From Streptomyces sp. NBC_01276 (lineage in GTDB: Bacteria > Actinomycetota > Actinomycetes > Streptomycetales > Streptomycetaceae): a stretch of 64,000 nucleotides of DNA. Below are positions 1 through 7,890 of the stretch, in pieces. The position numbers and the translations under genes are program-made. The notes under the pieces were generated by a model, which did not search any database, was not told the DNA's origin, and was given only the letters and a program-made list of their open reading frames with translations. Every line of letters begins with the position of its first letter. The stretch's first letter is position 1. The DNA lies in contig NZ_CP108443.1 of the NCBI RefSeq assembly GCF_041435355.1, positions 62,001 through 126,000 of the forward strand. Reading direction: 5' to 3'.

Positions 1-171
1 GCGCTGGAGCAGGCGCGCTCCGCGCTCGGTGAGGCCGCCGGGAGGATCGCCGCGGGACACGGGCGCGGCGGACCTGCCGCGGTCGCCGCCCGCGTGGGAT
101 GGTCGCGCCAGCACGTCTCCACCCTGACCGCCGCCCACCGCCGCCAGCAGACCGAACAGGACGCGGCATGA
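1..171 (+). CDS. C-terminal fragment of a protein with a helix-turn-helix-like end (partial)
   Basis: The reading frame is open from base 1 to a TGA at 169-171, so only the last 56 residues are seen. The end contains AAVAARVGWSRQHVSTL, which looks like the recognition part of a helix-turn-helix (a helix, then a Trp-Ser-Arg-Gln turn into a second helix). The stop overlaps the ATG of the next gene (ATGA at 168-171), so the two are translationally coupled. By position it is the first gene of a three-gene unit with a DUF6247-like and a RelE/ParE-like protein, and it may be the DNA-binding partner. The family cannot be named from this fragment. Confidence 0.6.
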   Translation, partial: ALEQARSALGEAAGRIAAGHGRGGPAAVAARVGWSRQHVSTLTAAHRRQQTEQDAA

Positions 172-539
172 GCACCGCCCCCGAACCCGCCCACCAGCCG
201 GGCCTGCCCCAGCCGGCCGCCCGCGCCGAGGAGCTCCGTGCGGCTCTCTCGCGGATCGCCCCGGATGCGGTCGCGACCTTCGACGCGGAGCGGGCCGAGG
301 CCGTGGCCCGCGCGCGTCAGGAGGTCAGTTCCGCGCCCATGCGCAGGTTCCTGCGCCAGTGGGCCGTGCACGTCGCCGTCGAACGTCACCCCCGGCAGGC
401 CGCCCGGCTGCGCTTCCTTGAGGCGCGGGCTGGCGAGGTCACCGACTTGGCGCAGGCGCAGGCGATCGCCGCGGAGATCGGGCAGATCCTCGACAAGGCT
501 GCCGCCGAGGCCGGGCTGCCGCATGGTGGGGAGTCTTGA
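168..539 (+). CDS. DUF6247-like protein, probable antitoxin-type partner
   Basis: 123 residues from the ATG at 168, which overlaps the upstream stop. An in-frame upstream ATG at 99 lies inside the previous gene and is not preferred. The sequence is helical and charged, with a core around AVATFDAERAEAVARARQ and then a Trp-centred segment (RRFLRQWAVHVAVERHP). I associate this pattern with DUF6247 proteins, small actinobacterial proteins often encoded just before RelE/ParE-like proteins. Its stop overlaps a TTG start of exactly such a gene (TTGA at 536-539). Antitoxin function is inferred from size and context only. Confidence 0.6.
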   Translation: MSTAPEPAHQPGLPQPAARAEELRAALSRIAPDAVATFDAERAEAVARARQEVSSAPMRRFLRQWAVHVAVERHPRQAARLRFLEARAGEVTDLAQAQAIAAEIGQILDKAAAEAGLPHGGES

Positions 540-1114
540 GCCGCTGGCGGTGGGAGTACGACCCTGACGCCGAGCACGTGGTCAAAGGCCTGCCCGCCCA
601 TCTCGTGTCCGAGGTGGAGCGTCTGGCCAACGAGCTCGTCGCCCTGGCCGACGTCGGCGTCGACGTCACCGAAGTCGGCGAAGGCTCCCGCCGAGGCGTG
701 CCCGGCGGCCTCCGCCGCATCCCGCTCCTGGCCGACGGCTGGTTCTACGCCCTGCCACTGCCCCGCCTGCACCTGATCGCCCTCGTCCGCGTCATCCCCC
801 CCGTACACCGATCTGTAAGAGCCGCCGACGGCGTCCCGCAGCGCCAAGGGCCGCGGGACGCCCCGCACTCTGCGGTACCCGGGCGCGGAACATGCGGCCA
901 GGACGCCGCGCGCGGGAGCGGGGTTAGGGAACGACCAGGAAGAACGGCTGGTCCCGGGGAGGCGCTGCCGATGGCCGTGAGGACATACAGCGAGATACTG
1001 CCGCAGGCGGAGTTGTTCTGCGCCACCAGGATCGTGCCGAAGCTCCCGTTGCCCACGGTGGCCACCGGAACGGAGTGGGCGGCATCGATCTCCGGGGCCA
1101 GGACCACGCAGTAG
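536..1114 (+). CDS. RelE/ParE-like toxin family protein, 3' end probably not native
   Basis: It starts with TTG overlapping the previous stop and encodes MSRWRWEYDPDAEHVVKGLP, the opening expected of RelE/ParE-type toxins. A basic glycine-rich stretch and the beta-strand-like segments GWFYALPLPRLHLIALVRVI follow by about residue 92. The family is usually about 85-100 residues, but this frame runs to 192. The extra half has no recognisable fold and lies antisense to the secreted pseudogene at 924-1315. I infer that the natural stop was lost in a rearrangement near base 820, so the toxin may be inactive. Confidence 0.5.
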   Translation: MSRWRWEYDPDAEHVVKGLPAHLVSEVERLANELVALADVGVDVTEVGEGSRRGVPGGLRRIPLLADGWFYALPLPRLHLIALVRVIPPVHRSVRAADGVPQRQGPRDAPHSAVPGRGTCGQDAARGSGVRERPGRTAGPGEALPMAVRTYSEILPQAELFCATRIVPKLPLPTVATGTEWAASISGARTTQ

Positions 1115-1315
1115 CGGCCGACGGCCGTCTTGCGGACGGACGCGATGGTGTTCGTCTGCTGGGCGACGGTGCCGTCGGCCTTGACGACTCGGCGGCCTGG
1201 GCGTAGGGGGCCTTCGCGGTGGCGGTCGGATCGGCCGCCACCGCGACCCCGGCGAAGGCCGCCCCCGCGGAGGCGACGACGACAGCGGCAGCGATCAACG
1301 GGGGCGAACGCGCAT
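924..1315 (-). pseudogene. Frameshifted small secreted protein gene
   Basis: On the minus strand an ATG at 1315 has a good ribosome site (GGAAAGGA about 6 bases upstream), but its frame stops after seven codons. A one-base shift gives a signal peptide (PLIAAAVVVASAGAAFAG), then APYAQAAES. Near base 1190 the coding sense moves to another frame (VVKADGTVAQQTNTIASV, then YCVVLAPEIDAAHSVPVATV and LVAQNNSACGSISLYVL). Near base 965 it returns to the first frame and ends in PFFLVVP plus TAA at 924. At least three indels therefore separate the start, signal peptide, core and tail. The original product was a secreted protein of about 130 residues, family unknown. Confidence 0.7.
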
Positions 1316-1688
1316 GAAAATCCTTTCCCGCCCTCGAGTCCCCCGGGAGCTGATGGGGCGTGCGCGCACCTCCGCCACCGCCTCCACCGGACACAGGCAG
1401 GACGGTCGAACCTGAACGCAAGTACGGACACCGAACGCCAAGAGCGTCGCGGGCCCGGCGGGCGTGTCCCCATCACGCCGGGCCAGGGCATCGTTTCTCC
1501 CTCACACGAACAGCCCAGCCCAGCCCCCGCGGAGGCCTGCGGACCCACCGGCCCGCGCCCCGCCGCTCCACCACCGCACGTCGAGCGCGCCTCGCCACCC
1601 GGCCAACGCAGCTCGCGAGCCCCCAGGGCGACGCGCTCGTCAGGATCCCGCGTCAGCTCCTCGCAGAGCCGCATCGCGTCATCGCGGC

Positions 1689-1889
1689 CTCACCTACGGC
1701 ACCACCGGCTGGGACAGCACCACCTGGCCCCTCCTCCGCGGCACCCCCGACATCAACGGCGCCGGCCTCCCCGACCTCTACCTCACCCGCAACGACGGCA
1801 CCCTCCACCTCTGCAACGGAGGCCGCACCACCATCGGCACCGGCCGACGCGTCGAGGAAGACGACTGGGCCACCGCCCGCACCCTCGGC
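1689..1889 (+). pseudogene. FG-GAP/VCBS repeat protein, C-terminal remnant
   Basis: One frame reads LTYGTTGWDSTTWPL, then GTPDINGAGLPDLYLTRNDG and ends near WATARTLG. This is the typical last repeat of actinobacterial FG-GAP/VCBS proteins (D-x-N-G-x-G-x-x-D calcium-binding loop, then a strand, then a W..A.TLG tail). There is no start codon or upstream repeat in frame, and the expected stop after TLG is missing, so this is a fragment. A similar tail from a different gene lies at 9125-9250 on the other strand. Confidence 0.65.
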
Positions 1890-1919
1890 CCTCGGATATC
1901 CACCGACAAGGAGCGCAAG

Positions 1920-1966
1920 CAGGCGAGTGCCTGACGGGGAGTGATTCCCGGCCAGGCACTCGCCTG
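1920..1966. terminator. 14-bp perfect inverted repeat (hairpin)
   Basis: CAGGCGAGTGCCTG at 1920-1933 is matched by its exact complement CAGGCACTCGCCTG at 1953-1966, with a 19-base loop that is itself partly self-complementary (CGGGGA/TTCCCG). It lies just beyond the FG-GAP remnant, so it is probably that gene's old rho-independent terminator. No T-run follows, as is common in Streptomyces. Confidence 0.6.
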
Positions 1967-2377
1967 TCGCTTCTCCCTGTGGCGACGCGCCAGTGCTTTC
2001 AGCCCGAGGCGGCGAGGGCCCCCTGGTGCCGGAATGGATCAACGCGATCCGCTGCCCCGGGCGACCCCGCGCCGCGTCAGGAGAGCACGACCGGCTGACC
2101 GCTCAGATGCACGCCCGCCCGCCTCATCTCATCGACGGCCGATCGGGTGGTCTCCGCGGCGACTCCCGCGGTGTAATCGAACAGGACTCACACAGTGAAG
2201 CCGGCCCGGATGCCGTCCAGCGCGGTGGCCTTCACGCAATGGGGGGTGAAAATCGCCGCCCTCGCGAGGCTGCGACACCGGCGAGCACACGCCTGGAGGA
2301 GCCTTGACGCATCTGGCTCGGATTCCGGAGGACTGACCGAGCAGCCCGCCACCGCGGCGGTCGACCAGGCATGTCGA

Positions 2378-3106
2378 ATGCTGCGGCTGCCGACCATCCG
2401 GTCCCAGTTCCCCGAGCTCGCCGCGACTGCCGAACGCCAGCAGATGTCCTACCTGGGCTTCCTATCCGAACTCCTCCTCGCCGAATGCGACGACCGGGGC
2501 CGCCGCCGCTCCGAACGCCGCATCAAGGCCGCCGGTTTCCCCCGCGACAAGTCCCTCCGCAAGTTCGACTTCGACGCCAACCCGAACATCGACGCGGCCG
2601 TGATCCACACCCTCGCCAAGTGCGAATGGATCAAGAAGAGCCTGCCGCTCTGCCTCATCGGCGACTCCGGCACCGGGAAGTCCCACCTTCTGATCGCCCT
2701 CGGCACCGAAGCAGCGATGGCCGGATACCGGGTCAAGTACGTCCTCGCGACCAAGCTGGTCAACGAGCTGGTCGAGGCCGCCGACGAAAAGCAGCTGACC
2801 AAAACCATCGCCCGCTACTGCCGCGTTGACCTTTTGTGCATCGACGAGCTCGGCTACATGGAGCTCGACCGCCGCGGCGCCGAACTCCTCTTCCAGGTTC
2901 TGACCGAGCGGGAGGAAAAGAACAGCGTGGCCATCGCCTCAAACGAGTCGTTCTCCGGCTGGACCAAGACCTTCACCGACCCACGTCTCTGTGCTGCCAT
3001 CGTCGACCGCCTCACCTTCGGCGGCAACATCATCGAGACCGGCACCGACTCCTACCGGCTCGCCACCACCCGCGCCCGCGCCGAACAGCAGCAGGCGGCC
3101 GGCTGA
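2378..3106 (+). CDS. istB: IstB-like helper ATPase of an IS21-family element (orphan)
   Basis: An AAA+-type ATPase that assists the IS21 transposase IstA in target selection. It has a Walker A motif GDSGTGKS, a Walker B motif LLCIDELGY, the sensor segment SVAIASNESFSGW, and an arginine-containing region ending IVDRLTFGGNIIETGTDSYR. From the ATG at 2378 it has 242 residues. The family is usually about 255-260 residues, and the frame stays open upstream to a CTG at 2333 next to GGAGG, which would give 257. The native start may therefore be a changed or non-standard codon there. No istA lies upstream, so the element is incomplete. The ATPase motifs look intact. Confidence 0.85.
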   Translation: MLRLPTIRSQFPELAATAERQQMSYLGFLSELLLAECDDRGRRRSERRIKAAGFPRDKSLRKFDFDANPNIDAAVIHTLAKCEWIKKSLPLCLIGDSGTGKSHLLIALGTEAAMAGYRVKYVLATKLVNELVEAADEKQLTKTIARYCRVDLLCIDELGYMELDRRGAELLFQVLTEREEKNSVAIASNESFSGWTKTFTDPRLCAAIVDRLTFGGNIIETGTDSYRLATTRARAEQQQAAG

Positions 3107-3716
3107 GCAGCGAGGGCCCTCAGCCCCTCAGTTCTCCAGGAAGCGCTGACGCCACCACCCACACGCGCCCCACGGGCTTGCCAGCACGAGGTGAGGGCTG
3201 AGGGGGACAGTCCGGCGGTCGAACTCGGCATCGAGCCTGCCGATGAGACGGATCCGGCGAACCGGAATACCTCTTCTGGGCCGCCAACGCTTCGCGCGCA
3301 GCCCCTTCGGACGCCTACGCGGCATCGGCCTTTCGGATCAGCATGCCGTCATCCTGCCACGGGCCGGACTGCCTTGGCACGTGATCAAGGAGAGCCCGAA
3401 CCACTTCCGGTGCTCTTACTTCTCAACAACATTCCTGCGCCCTCTGGACGACGAGTGATCCTGGGACCCACCGACAAGTGCTCTCGCTTCCCGACCTACG
3501 CAGCCAGGTGACCTTTCAAGAGCTGGCTGAAGACGGCCAAGCCGGACTTCCCGTCGACCCTGAAGTGCGGCCGAGTCGCCTACGACCCAGAGGGGCCGCA
3601 GGGCAAGGCGGGTGAACATTGGGCGATTTTGTGTCCCGCCCAGGCGCGGTCGGGGGATATCCGTGAGGAGGATCGGCGGTCGGCAGGACTGCCTGCGCGA
3701 GCGACGGGGGTGGGAC
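3107..3716. other. Gap without a recognisable gene
   Basis: About 600 bases between the IstB gene and the broken EEP gene. Short frames exist on both strands (for example a 65-codon minus-strand frame at 3128-3325), but none has a family signature or ribosome site I can support. It probably holds degraded mobile-element DNA. Confidence 0.5.
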
Positions 3717-3979
3717 ATGGCGGTCATCTGCGACTGGAACGTGGACAACCTCTACGGGACCGGTGGCCGCTGCAGGCCCGAGGACGAGGCTGCGTACGCG
3801 GCCAACCAGAACTCATCGGCCACAGCATCCAGGTCAGCCATGCCCTGCTGGCCCGCGTCGAGCACGCCTCCACCGGGGCCGTACACCCTGTGGCCTCCGT
3901 CAGCGGCAACCCCACTGCAGGCCGGGAGAAACCCGCCTCCGACCACGCCCCCGGCCTCGCCACCCTCCGCTACCCGTGA
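3717..3979 (+). pseudogene. Endonuclease/exonuclease/phosphatase family gene with the middle deleted
   Basis: From the ATG at 3717 the frame reads MAVICDWNVDNLYGTGG and PEDEAAYAANQ. This is the N-terminal strand of EEP-fold enzymes (the T/D-W-N-V-x-N-L motif carrying the metal-binding Asn). From about 3815 a different frame reads IQVSHALLARVEHASTG, then KPASDHAPGLATLRYP and a stop at 3979. That is the C-terminal EEP signature with the catalytic SDHAP. Everything between (normally about 200 residues) is gone and the two ends are out of frame, so the gene is dead. The intact neighbour at 4104 has a lamin-tail domain and may once have worked with it. Confidence 0.75.
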
Positions 3980-4103
3980 AACACGGTGCCGTATCTGGCG
4001 GACCTGCCAAGCGCCGAAGTCCTCCCGGCCGTCCCCCTTCCCGCCCCCGTCGGCACGACCACACCCCGGCCGTGCCGCTCCCACCGCATCCGAAGGATGA
4101 CCC

Positions 4104-5111
4104 ATGCCACTGAAAAAATACGGTGTCCTGGCCGCCCGCGCAGTCGACCGGCGCCGGGAGGGATCCAGCGACACCCCGCACTACCAGATCCACCTCACCG
4201 ACAACGCCGGCACCCACTACCGGGCCGCCGTCAACGTCGAGTCCCAGCAAGCACCCTCGGAGCTGCTGTACCTGGCTGACGACGACTTCCGCCACCCGGT
4301 GACCGAGCTGCTCCCGCCAGCCGGCAGCGGATGGACGGCTCTGGCATCGCAACCGGGGAAGGCCAGCCTGGACTTCATCCGCGGCAACCTGTTCGATCCC
4401 GCCTCGATGCGACTGCTCCCGCCCGACCTCGAGGGCGCCGACAACGACCTGGCCGACCTGCTCGACCACTACGTGCAGCGGGCCATCGCCGACCCCACCG
4501 CCACCCTGTACGTGTTCGGGCAACGGTTCGGCCCCGAGGCGAACATTCCCGACAAGGTGTTCGGGTTCCGGCCCGGCAACGGTGTCCACGACATCCACAT
4601 GAACCAAGGCAACAGCGGAAAGTTCCGCTCCGACAACGGGATCTGGCAGGACGGCGCCCTGCTCGTACACCTACCCGCCGAAAACCGCTGGGTCGGGGTC
4701 TTCCTTGCCTTCCAGTCCCAGGCCTGGCACACCGACGACACCACCGGCCACCCCATCGACACGGCCCCGCCCCGCCCCCGCGACCGCGAGGAACCCCTGC
4801 GGATCATGGCGGCACTGGTCAACCCCACCAGCTCGGCACCCGCAGCCGAAACCGTCACCCTGCTCAACGCCTCCCCCACGCCGGTCAACCTCCAGGGCTG
4901 GCACCTCGCCGACCGCAGCCAACACACCCTCCCGCTCCCCGTCGGCCTGCTGCAGCCCGGCACCACCCTCACCATCACGGGCGGCAACGGATTCCACCTG
5001 GACAACCAAGGCGGCACGATCACCCTCCTCAACCCGGATGGCCTCAAAGTCCACGGCGTCGCCTACACCGCGCGACAAGCCGAACGTGAGGGACAGACCA
5101 TCACCTTCTGA
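4104..5111 (+). CDS. YukJ/DUF2278 family protein with a C-terminal lamin-tail-like domain
   Basis: 335 residues, ATG at 4104. Residues 1-220 match the DUF2278 (YukJ-like) pattern: MPLKKYGVLAARAVDRRRE opening, HYQIHL, RAAVNVESQQAPSELLYL, FGQRFGPEANIPDKVFGF, GVHDIHMNQGNSG, then DGALLVHLP and FLAFQSQAWHTDD near the domain end. Residues about 228-335 resemble a lamin-tail fold: ETVTLLNASPTPVNLQGWHL, a PGTTLTITGG turn, and a final GVAYTARQAE strand. No signal peptide is seen. The biochemical role of DUF2278 is not established. Lamin-tail domains often accompany nucleases and secreted or surface proteins. It stands alone between a broken EEP gene and IS debris and looks intact. Confidence 0.85.
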   Translation: MPLKKYGVLAARAVDRRREGSSDTPHYQIHLTDNAGTHYRAAVNVESQQAPSELLYLADDDFRHPVTELLPPAGSGWTALASQPGKASLDFIRGNLFDPASMRLLPPDLEGADNDLADLLDHYVQRAIADPTATLYVFGQRFGPEANIPDKVFGFRPGNGVHDIHMNQGNSGKFRSDNGIWQDGALLVHLPAENRWVGVFLAFQSQAWHTDDTTGHPIDTAPPRPRDREEPLRIMAALVNPTSSAPAAETVTLLNASPTPVNLQGWHLADRSQHTLPLPVGLLQPGTTLTITGGNGFHLDNQGGTITLLNPDGLKVHGVAYTARQAEREGQTITF

Positions 5112-5215
5112 GAGAGAGGTTCGTGACTCTTTGAGTGATTCTGTCGTCGCCTAATGGTATGAGGCGGGGGCGGAATCCTCTGGTCCGCCGCCTGCGGCCT
5201 GTTGGGGTGGCGGGG

Positions 5216-5660
5216 GTGAGTGAACGCAAGCCGTATCCGAGTGACTTATCGGACGAGCAGTGGTCGTTGATCGAGCCGGTGATCACGGCGTGGAAGGGCC
5301 GGCATCGCTCGGTCAGTGGCCATCAGGGCGCCTACGAGATGCGGGAGATCGTGAACGCGATCCTCCATCAGGGGCGGACCGGCTGCCAGTGGACCTATCT
5401 CCGCACGATCTGCCGCAGAAGAGTGCGACGTACTACTACTACGCCGCCTGGCGGGACGACGGAACCGACCAGGCCATCCACGAGCTCCTGCGCTGCCAGG
5501 TCCGTGAGGGGGCCCGCCGATTAGAGGACCCGGCCCTGGTGGTGCTGGACACGCAGAGTGTCCACGCGGCTGCCGGAGTTCCTGCCGCCACGACCGGCCG
5601 GGACGCCGGGAAACGGGTGCCGGGGCGCAAGCGGGGCCTGGCCGTGGACGTGCTCGGCAT
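5216..5660 (+). pseudogene. IS5-family transposase, frameshifted and 3'-truncated
   Basis: A GTG at 5216 begins SERKPYPSDLSDEQWSLIEP, the N-terminus of IS5-type transposases. Near 5400 the sense changes frame: QWTY continues one base off as PHDLPQKSATYYYYAAWRDD. Restoring one C in the run before CCGCAC would repair it. After VVLDTQSV (first Asp of the DDE triad) and GRKRGLAVDVLG the homology stops abruptly near 5660 and unrelated sequence begins. The last two-thirds of the catalytic core are missing. Confidence 0.75.
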
Positions 5661-5876
5661 CCAGGAGGACGCCGCCCGGGCCATGGCCGACGGCCTCCGC
5701 ACCCAGATCGACGAACTGCAAGTTCGGCTGCGGGAGGCCGAGACCCACCTCGAACACCTTGCGATCACCCGGAAGACCGTCACTGCCCTCGCCGACCGGA
5801 TCCCTGCCCGGGCCGGCTCGCCGGACTTGCCCGAGCACCCGAGGTCGACGCCGGCAGCTTCACCAGGAAGCAGTAG
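5661..5876 (+). pseudogene. Remnant of a coiled-coil protein gene, probably transposon-associated
   Basis: Fused in frame to the broken transposase. The frame reads ARAMADGLRTQIDELQ and REAETHLEHLAITRKTVTAL, a heptad-rich coiled coil with an ITRKT motif. After about base 5848 a different frame gives VDAGSFTRKQ and a stop at 5874-5876, which looks like the true C-terminus, so an internal part is deleted. A second, different fragment with LRITRKTLLNIPAP lies at 6554. I recall such small coiled-coil proteins beside actinobacterial IS genes, but the family name is uncertain. Confidence 0.45.
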
Positions 5877-5957
5877 CCGACCGAGCACCGCTACCAGCAG
5901 CCATGCCCCAGTCTCACCCGGAAATGGACATGCACGAACCGCCCTATGAAGTGGCTG

Positions 5958-6491
5958 TTACGCCTGAACGCGCCGGCGGCGGTAGTAGGAAATGGCGACT
6001 GCTGCCACCAACGGGCCCCAGGCCAACAGCGGTGCGTAGCAGACAGCCAGCAACCAGTCCTTAGCCGGCGAACCCATGGAGGGGCTGGAGCCGAAGATGG
6101 CAACGAGTCCGCCGTAGGTCGTGATTGCGATCAAGGCTGCCGCACCGAGCAGCGCCGGTACAACAGCTGCCAATGGGGCGACCCGCTGTCCGCCCAGCAA
6201 CGGGATCCAGCGGGGCACGGTCTCACCCCACGGCTGGATGAGACCGAGTGTCAGCAGCGCGATGCCTTCAGAGACGAGGGTCAGCGAGGTGATGTACACC
6301 GGTTCCCACCAGAGAAGGGGGCCGTTGTTGTCCACCGGGAGCCCCGCGACCAGAGCGATCCGCCACAGCCCGGAAGGCAGTGTGATGATGGGCACGAGAT
6401 GGGCCGAAATCCGCGCCCACCGGGGCACGTTTGGCAACGTTCCGGTGCGCACTCGTCTCCGCTCCCGGATTTCGGGGCCCTGCTTCGGCAT
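5958..6491 (-). CDS. Four-helix membrane protein, unknown function
   Basis: 177 residues with ATG at 6491. The basic cytoplasmic start (MPKQGPEIRERRRVRTG) is followed by about four hydrophobic segments: ISAHLVPIITLPSGLWRIAL, the VYITSLTLVSEGIALLTLGL stretch, PLAAVVPALLGAAALIAI, and LLAVCYAPLLAWGPLVAAVA near the end, closing with YYRRRRVQA. This suggests an integral membrane protein with a basic tail. No enzymatic motif is visible. It is flanked on both sides by coiled-coil remnants (5661-5876 and 6554-6682), so it may be a passenger or simply caught between insertions. Confidence 0.7.
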   Translation of the reverse strand: MPKQGPEIRERRRVRTGTLPNVPRWARISAHLVPIITLPSGLWRIALVAGLPVDNNGPLLWWEPVYITSLTLVSEGIALLTLGLIQPWGETVPRWIPLLGGQRVAPLAAVVPALLGAAALIAITTYGGLVAIFGSSPSMGSPAKDWLLAVCYAPLLAWGPLVAAVAISYYRRRRVQA

Positions 6492-6553
6492 GAGACGTCC
6501 TTCACCTTCCTGGGAATTGCGCTGTCATCCAGGGACAAAGACGCCGGCGAGTC

Positions 6554-6682
6554 TGCACTGCCCAGGCCCGGCAGCTCCGCGCGTCCATCGAGGACCTCAC
6601 CGCCCGCCTCGGCGAACTCGACGCGGAGACCGAAAACCTGCGCATCACCCGCAAGACCCTCCTGAACATCCCAGCACCGGAG
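6554..6682 (+). pseudogene. Second coiled-coil/ITRKT remnant
   Basis: A frame without a start reads AQARQLRASIEDLTARLGEL and AETENLRITRKTLLNIPAPE, then becomes proline-rich low-complexity sequence. It matches the layout of the fragment at 5661-5876 (coiled coil, then an ITRKT motif) but not its exact sequence, so it derives from a related gene. It overlaps no intact gene and runs into the 3' end of the gene at 6755. Confidence 0.45.
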
Positions 6683-6754
6683 CCCGCCGCCGATCCGCCG
6701 CGGCCCCTCCGGCCTGATCCGCCACCGGACGGGCCGGGCAGGTGGTGGAGTGGG

Positions 6755-7033
6755 TCAGGCCGCTTCGAGCGCAACGATCGTGCGGGGGCGTGATTCCCGC
6801 TCGTCGTAGGTGACGTCCACTCCCGCTTCCTGAACGGCGGCGAGCGCCGCGATCCGTGCTTCCTCGGACTCCCACTGCACGATCGAGATCACTGCGTCGC
6901 CGGACACCCAGCACTCACCCGAGAGACATCCCGGTGTGCGCAGCATGACCTTGCGGACTTGGTGGACGCGCGAGATGAACTCATCACGGTGGGCAGGATG
7001 CGGATAGTGGTACGCCACCATTCCTATCTTCAT
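6755..7033 (-). CDS. Antibiotic biosynthesis monooxygenase (ABM)-like domain protein
   Basis: 92 residues, ATG at 7033. The compact ferredoxin-like pattern fits the ABM family: MKIGMVAYHYPHPAHRDEFI as first strand and helix, VHQVRKVMLRTPGCLSGECW, then DAVISIVQWESEEARIAAL. The family includes cofactor-independent monooxygenases acting on aromatic polyketides, quinones or haem, and the substrate here is unknown. It is transcribed divergently from a TetR-type repressor gene, with two near-identical palindromes between them, so it is very likely that repressor's target. Confidence 0.75.
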   Translation of the reverse strand: MKIGMVAYHYPHPAHRDEFISRVHQVRKVMLRTPGCLSGECWVSGDAVISIVQWESEEARIAALAAVQEAGVDVTYDERESRPRTIVALEAA

Positions 7034-7066
7034 GATGCTCTCCTTCGCTCGGGATCGCCGCAGGCG

Positions 7067-7084
7067 TTATACGCTTGCGTATAA
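7067..7084. promoter_or_regulatory. TetR operator candidate O1
   Basis: TTATACGC-TT-GCGTATAA is a perfect 18-base palindrome between the divergent ABM and TetR genes, 34 bases upstream of the ABM ATG. A second copy lies 33 bases away centre to centre (about three helical turns), which suggests co-operative dimer binding. Confidence 0.75.
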
Positions 7085-7100
7085 GTAAGGCTAGACCGGA

Positions 7101-7116
7101 TGTACGGTTGCGTATA
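7101..7116. promoter_or_regulatory. TetR operator candidate O2
   Basis: TGTACGGTTGCGTATA differs from the core of O1 (TATACGCTTGCGTATA) at two positions, both in the left half. It lies immediately upstream of the TetR gene and probably mediates autorepression. Confidence 0.65.
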
Positions 7117-7145
7117 TTCGGTGGATGAGTGAGGTGGGACACATC

Positions 7146-7697
7146 GTGAGCACTCCCCGGACACCGCGCGACAGATGGGTGGAGGAAGGCTTGCGGGCGC
7201 TGGCCGACGGCGGTCCGGACGCCGTCAGGGTCGAGGCGCTGGCGAAGCGGCTCGGCGTCACCAAGGGCGGGTTCTACGGGTACTTCGACGACCGCGACGC
7301 TCTGCTGGAAGCGATGCTCGACACCTGGGAGCGGGAAAGCACCGACGAGGTGATCGAGCGGGTCGAGCGAGAGGGCGGCGACCCCAAGACCAAGATCCGG
7401 CGCGCGGGCGTGCTGACCTTCTCCAGTGACCGGCTGCTTCCCATCGACCTCGCGGTCCGCGACTGGGCCCGGCGTGACCAGGCGGTCTCCGAGCGCCTGC
7501 GGCGGGTGGACAACCGGCGTATGGCCCTGCTGCGCGAGATGATCGGCACCTTCTGCGCTGATCCCGACGAGGTCGAGTCCCGCAGCCTGATCGCCTTCTG
7601 CATGGCGATCGGACAGCACTCCCTCGCCGCCGACCATGAAGGGCGCACCCGGGCCGAGGTTCTCGACCGTGCCGCCAGCCTGATCCTCAACCCCTGA
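7146..7697 (+). CDS. TetR/AcrR-family transcriptional repressor
   Basis: 183 residues from a GTG at 7146, chosen because GAGGTGGG at 7131-7138 is a good ribosome site for it. An in-frame ATG at 7125 would add seven residues. The N-terminal helix-turn-helix is clear: ALADGGPDAVRVEALAKRLG, then VTKGGFYGYFDDRDALLEAM. The C-terminal ligand domain (about residues 60-183) is helical with LPIDLAVRDWARRDQAV. It is divergent from the ABM gene with two palindromes between, so it should repress both genes until a small ligand, perhaps the monooxygenase substrate, binds. Confidence 0.85.
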   Translation: MSTPRTPRDRWVEEGLRALADGGPDAVRVEALAKRLGVTKGGFYGYFDDRDALLEAMLDTWERESTDEVIERVEREGGDPKTKIRRAGVLTFSSDRLLPIDLAVRDWARRDQAVSERLRRVDNRRMALLREMIGTFCADPDEVESRSLIAFCMAIGQHSLAADHEGRTRAEVLDRAASLILNP

Positions 7698-7735
7698 ATC
7701 CCGAGCAGTCCTCGATCTGGGATTGTCCGGCGAGT

Positions 7736-7890
7736 GAGGGGCGGAGCCAAAGACGTAGCGGCAACGGTCACGGTGCCGTGAAAGACGTACGCCCTCCTGT
7801 CGAAGCGTGTGGCCACGGCCCGGTAGGTATTGAACCGGTTGATCAGCCCTTCGACTTCGTTCCTGCGCGCTTGGAGGTCGTTTTCGTCCG
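7736..7890 (-). pseudogene. IS5-family transposase C-terminal remnant
   Basis: Minus-strand frame RRNEVEGLINRFNTYRAVAT then RFDRRAYVFHGTVTVAA. This is the C-terminal part of IS5-type transposases, containing the last acidic residue of the DDE triad (the E in NEVE) followed by the N-x-x-K/N-x-x-R-A-V-A-T-R stretch. No upstream catalytic region is present. A second copy of this tail lies at 56789-56870. Confidence 0.7.

Noticed and set aside
3128..3325. 65-codon minus-strand frame ending GACGWWRQRFLEN
   Set aside because: Natural-looking composition but no start signal or recognisable family; not enough to call.
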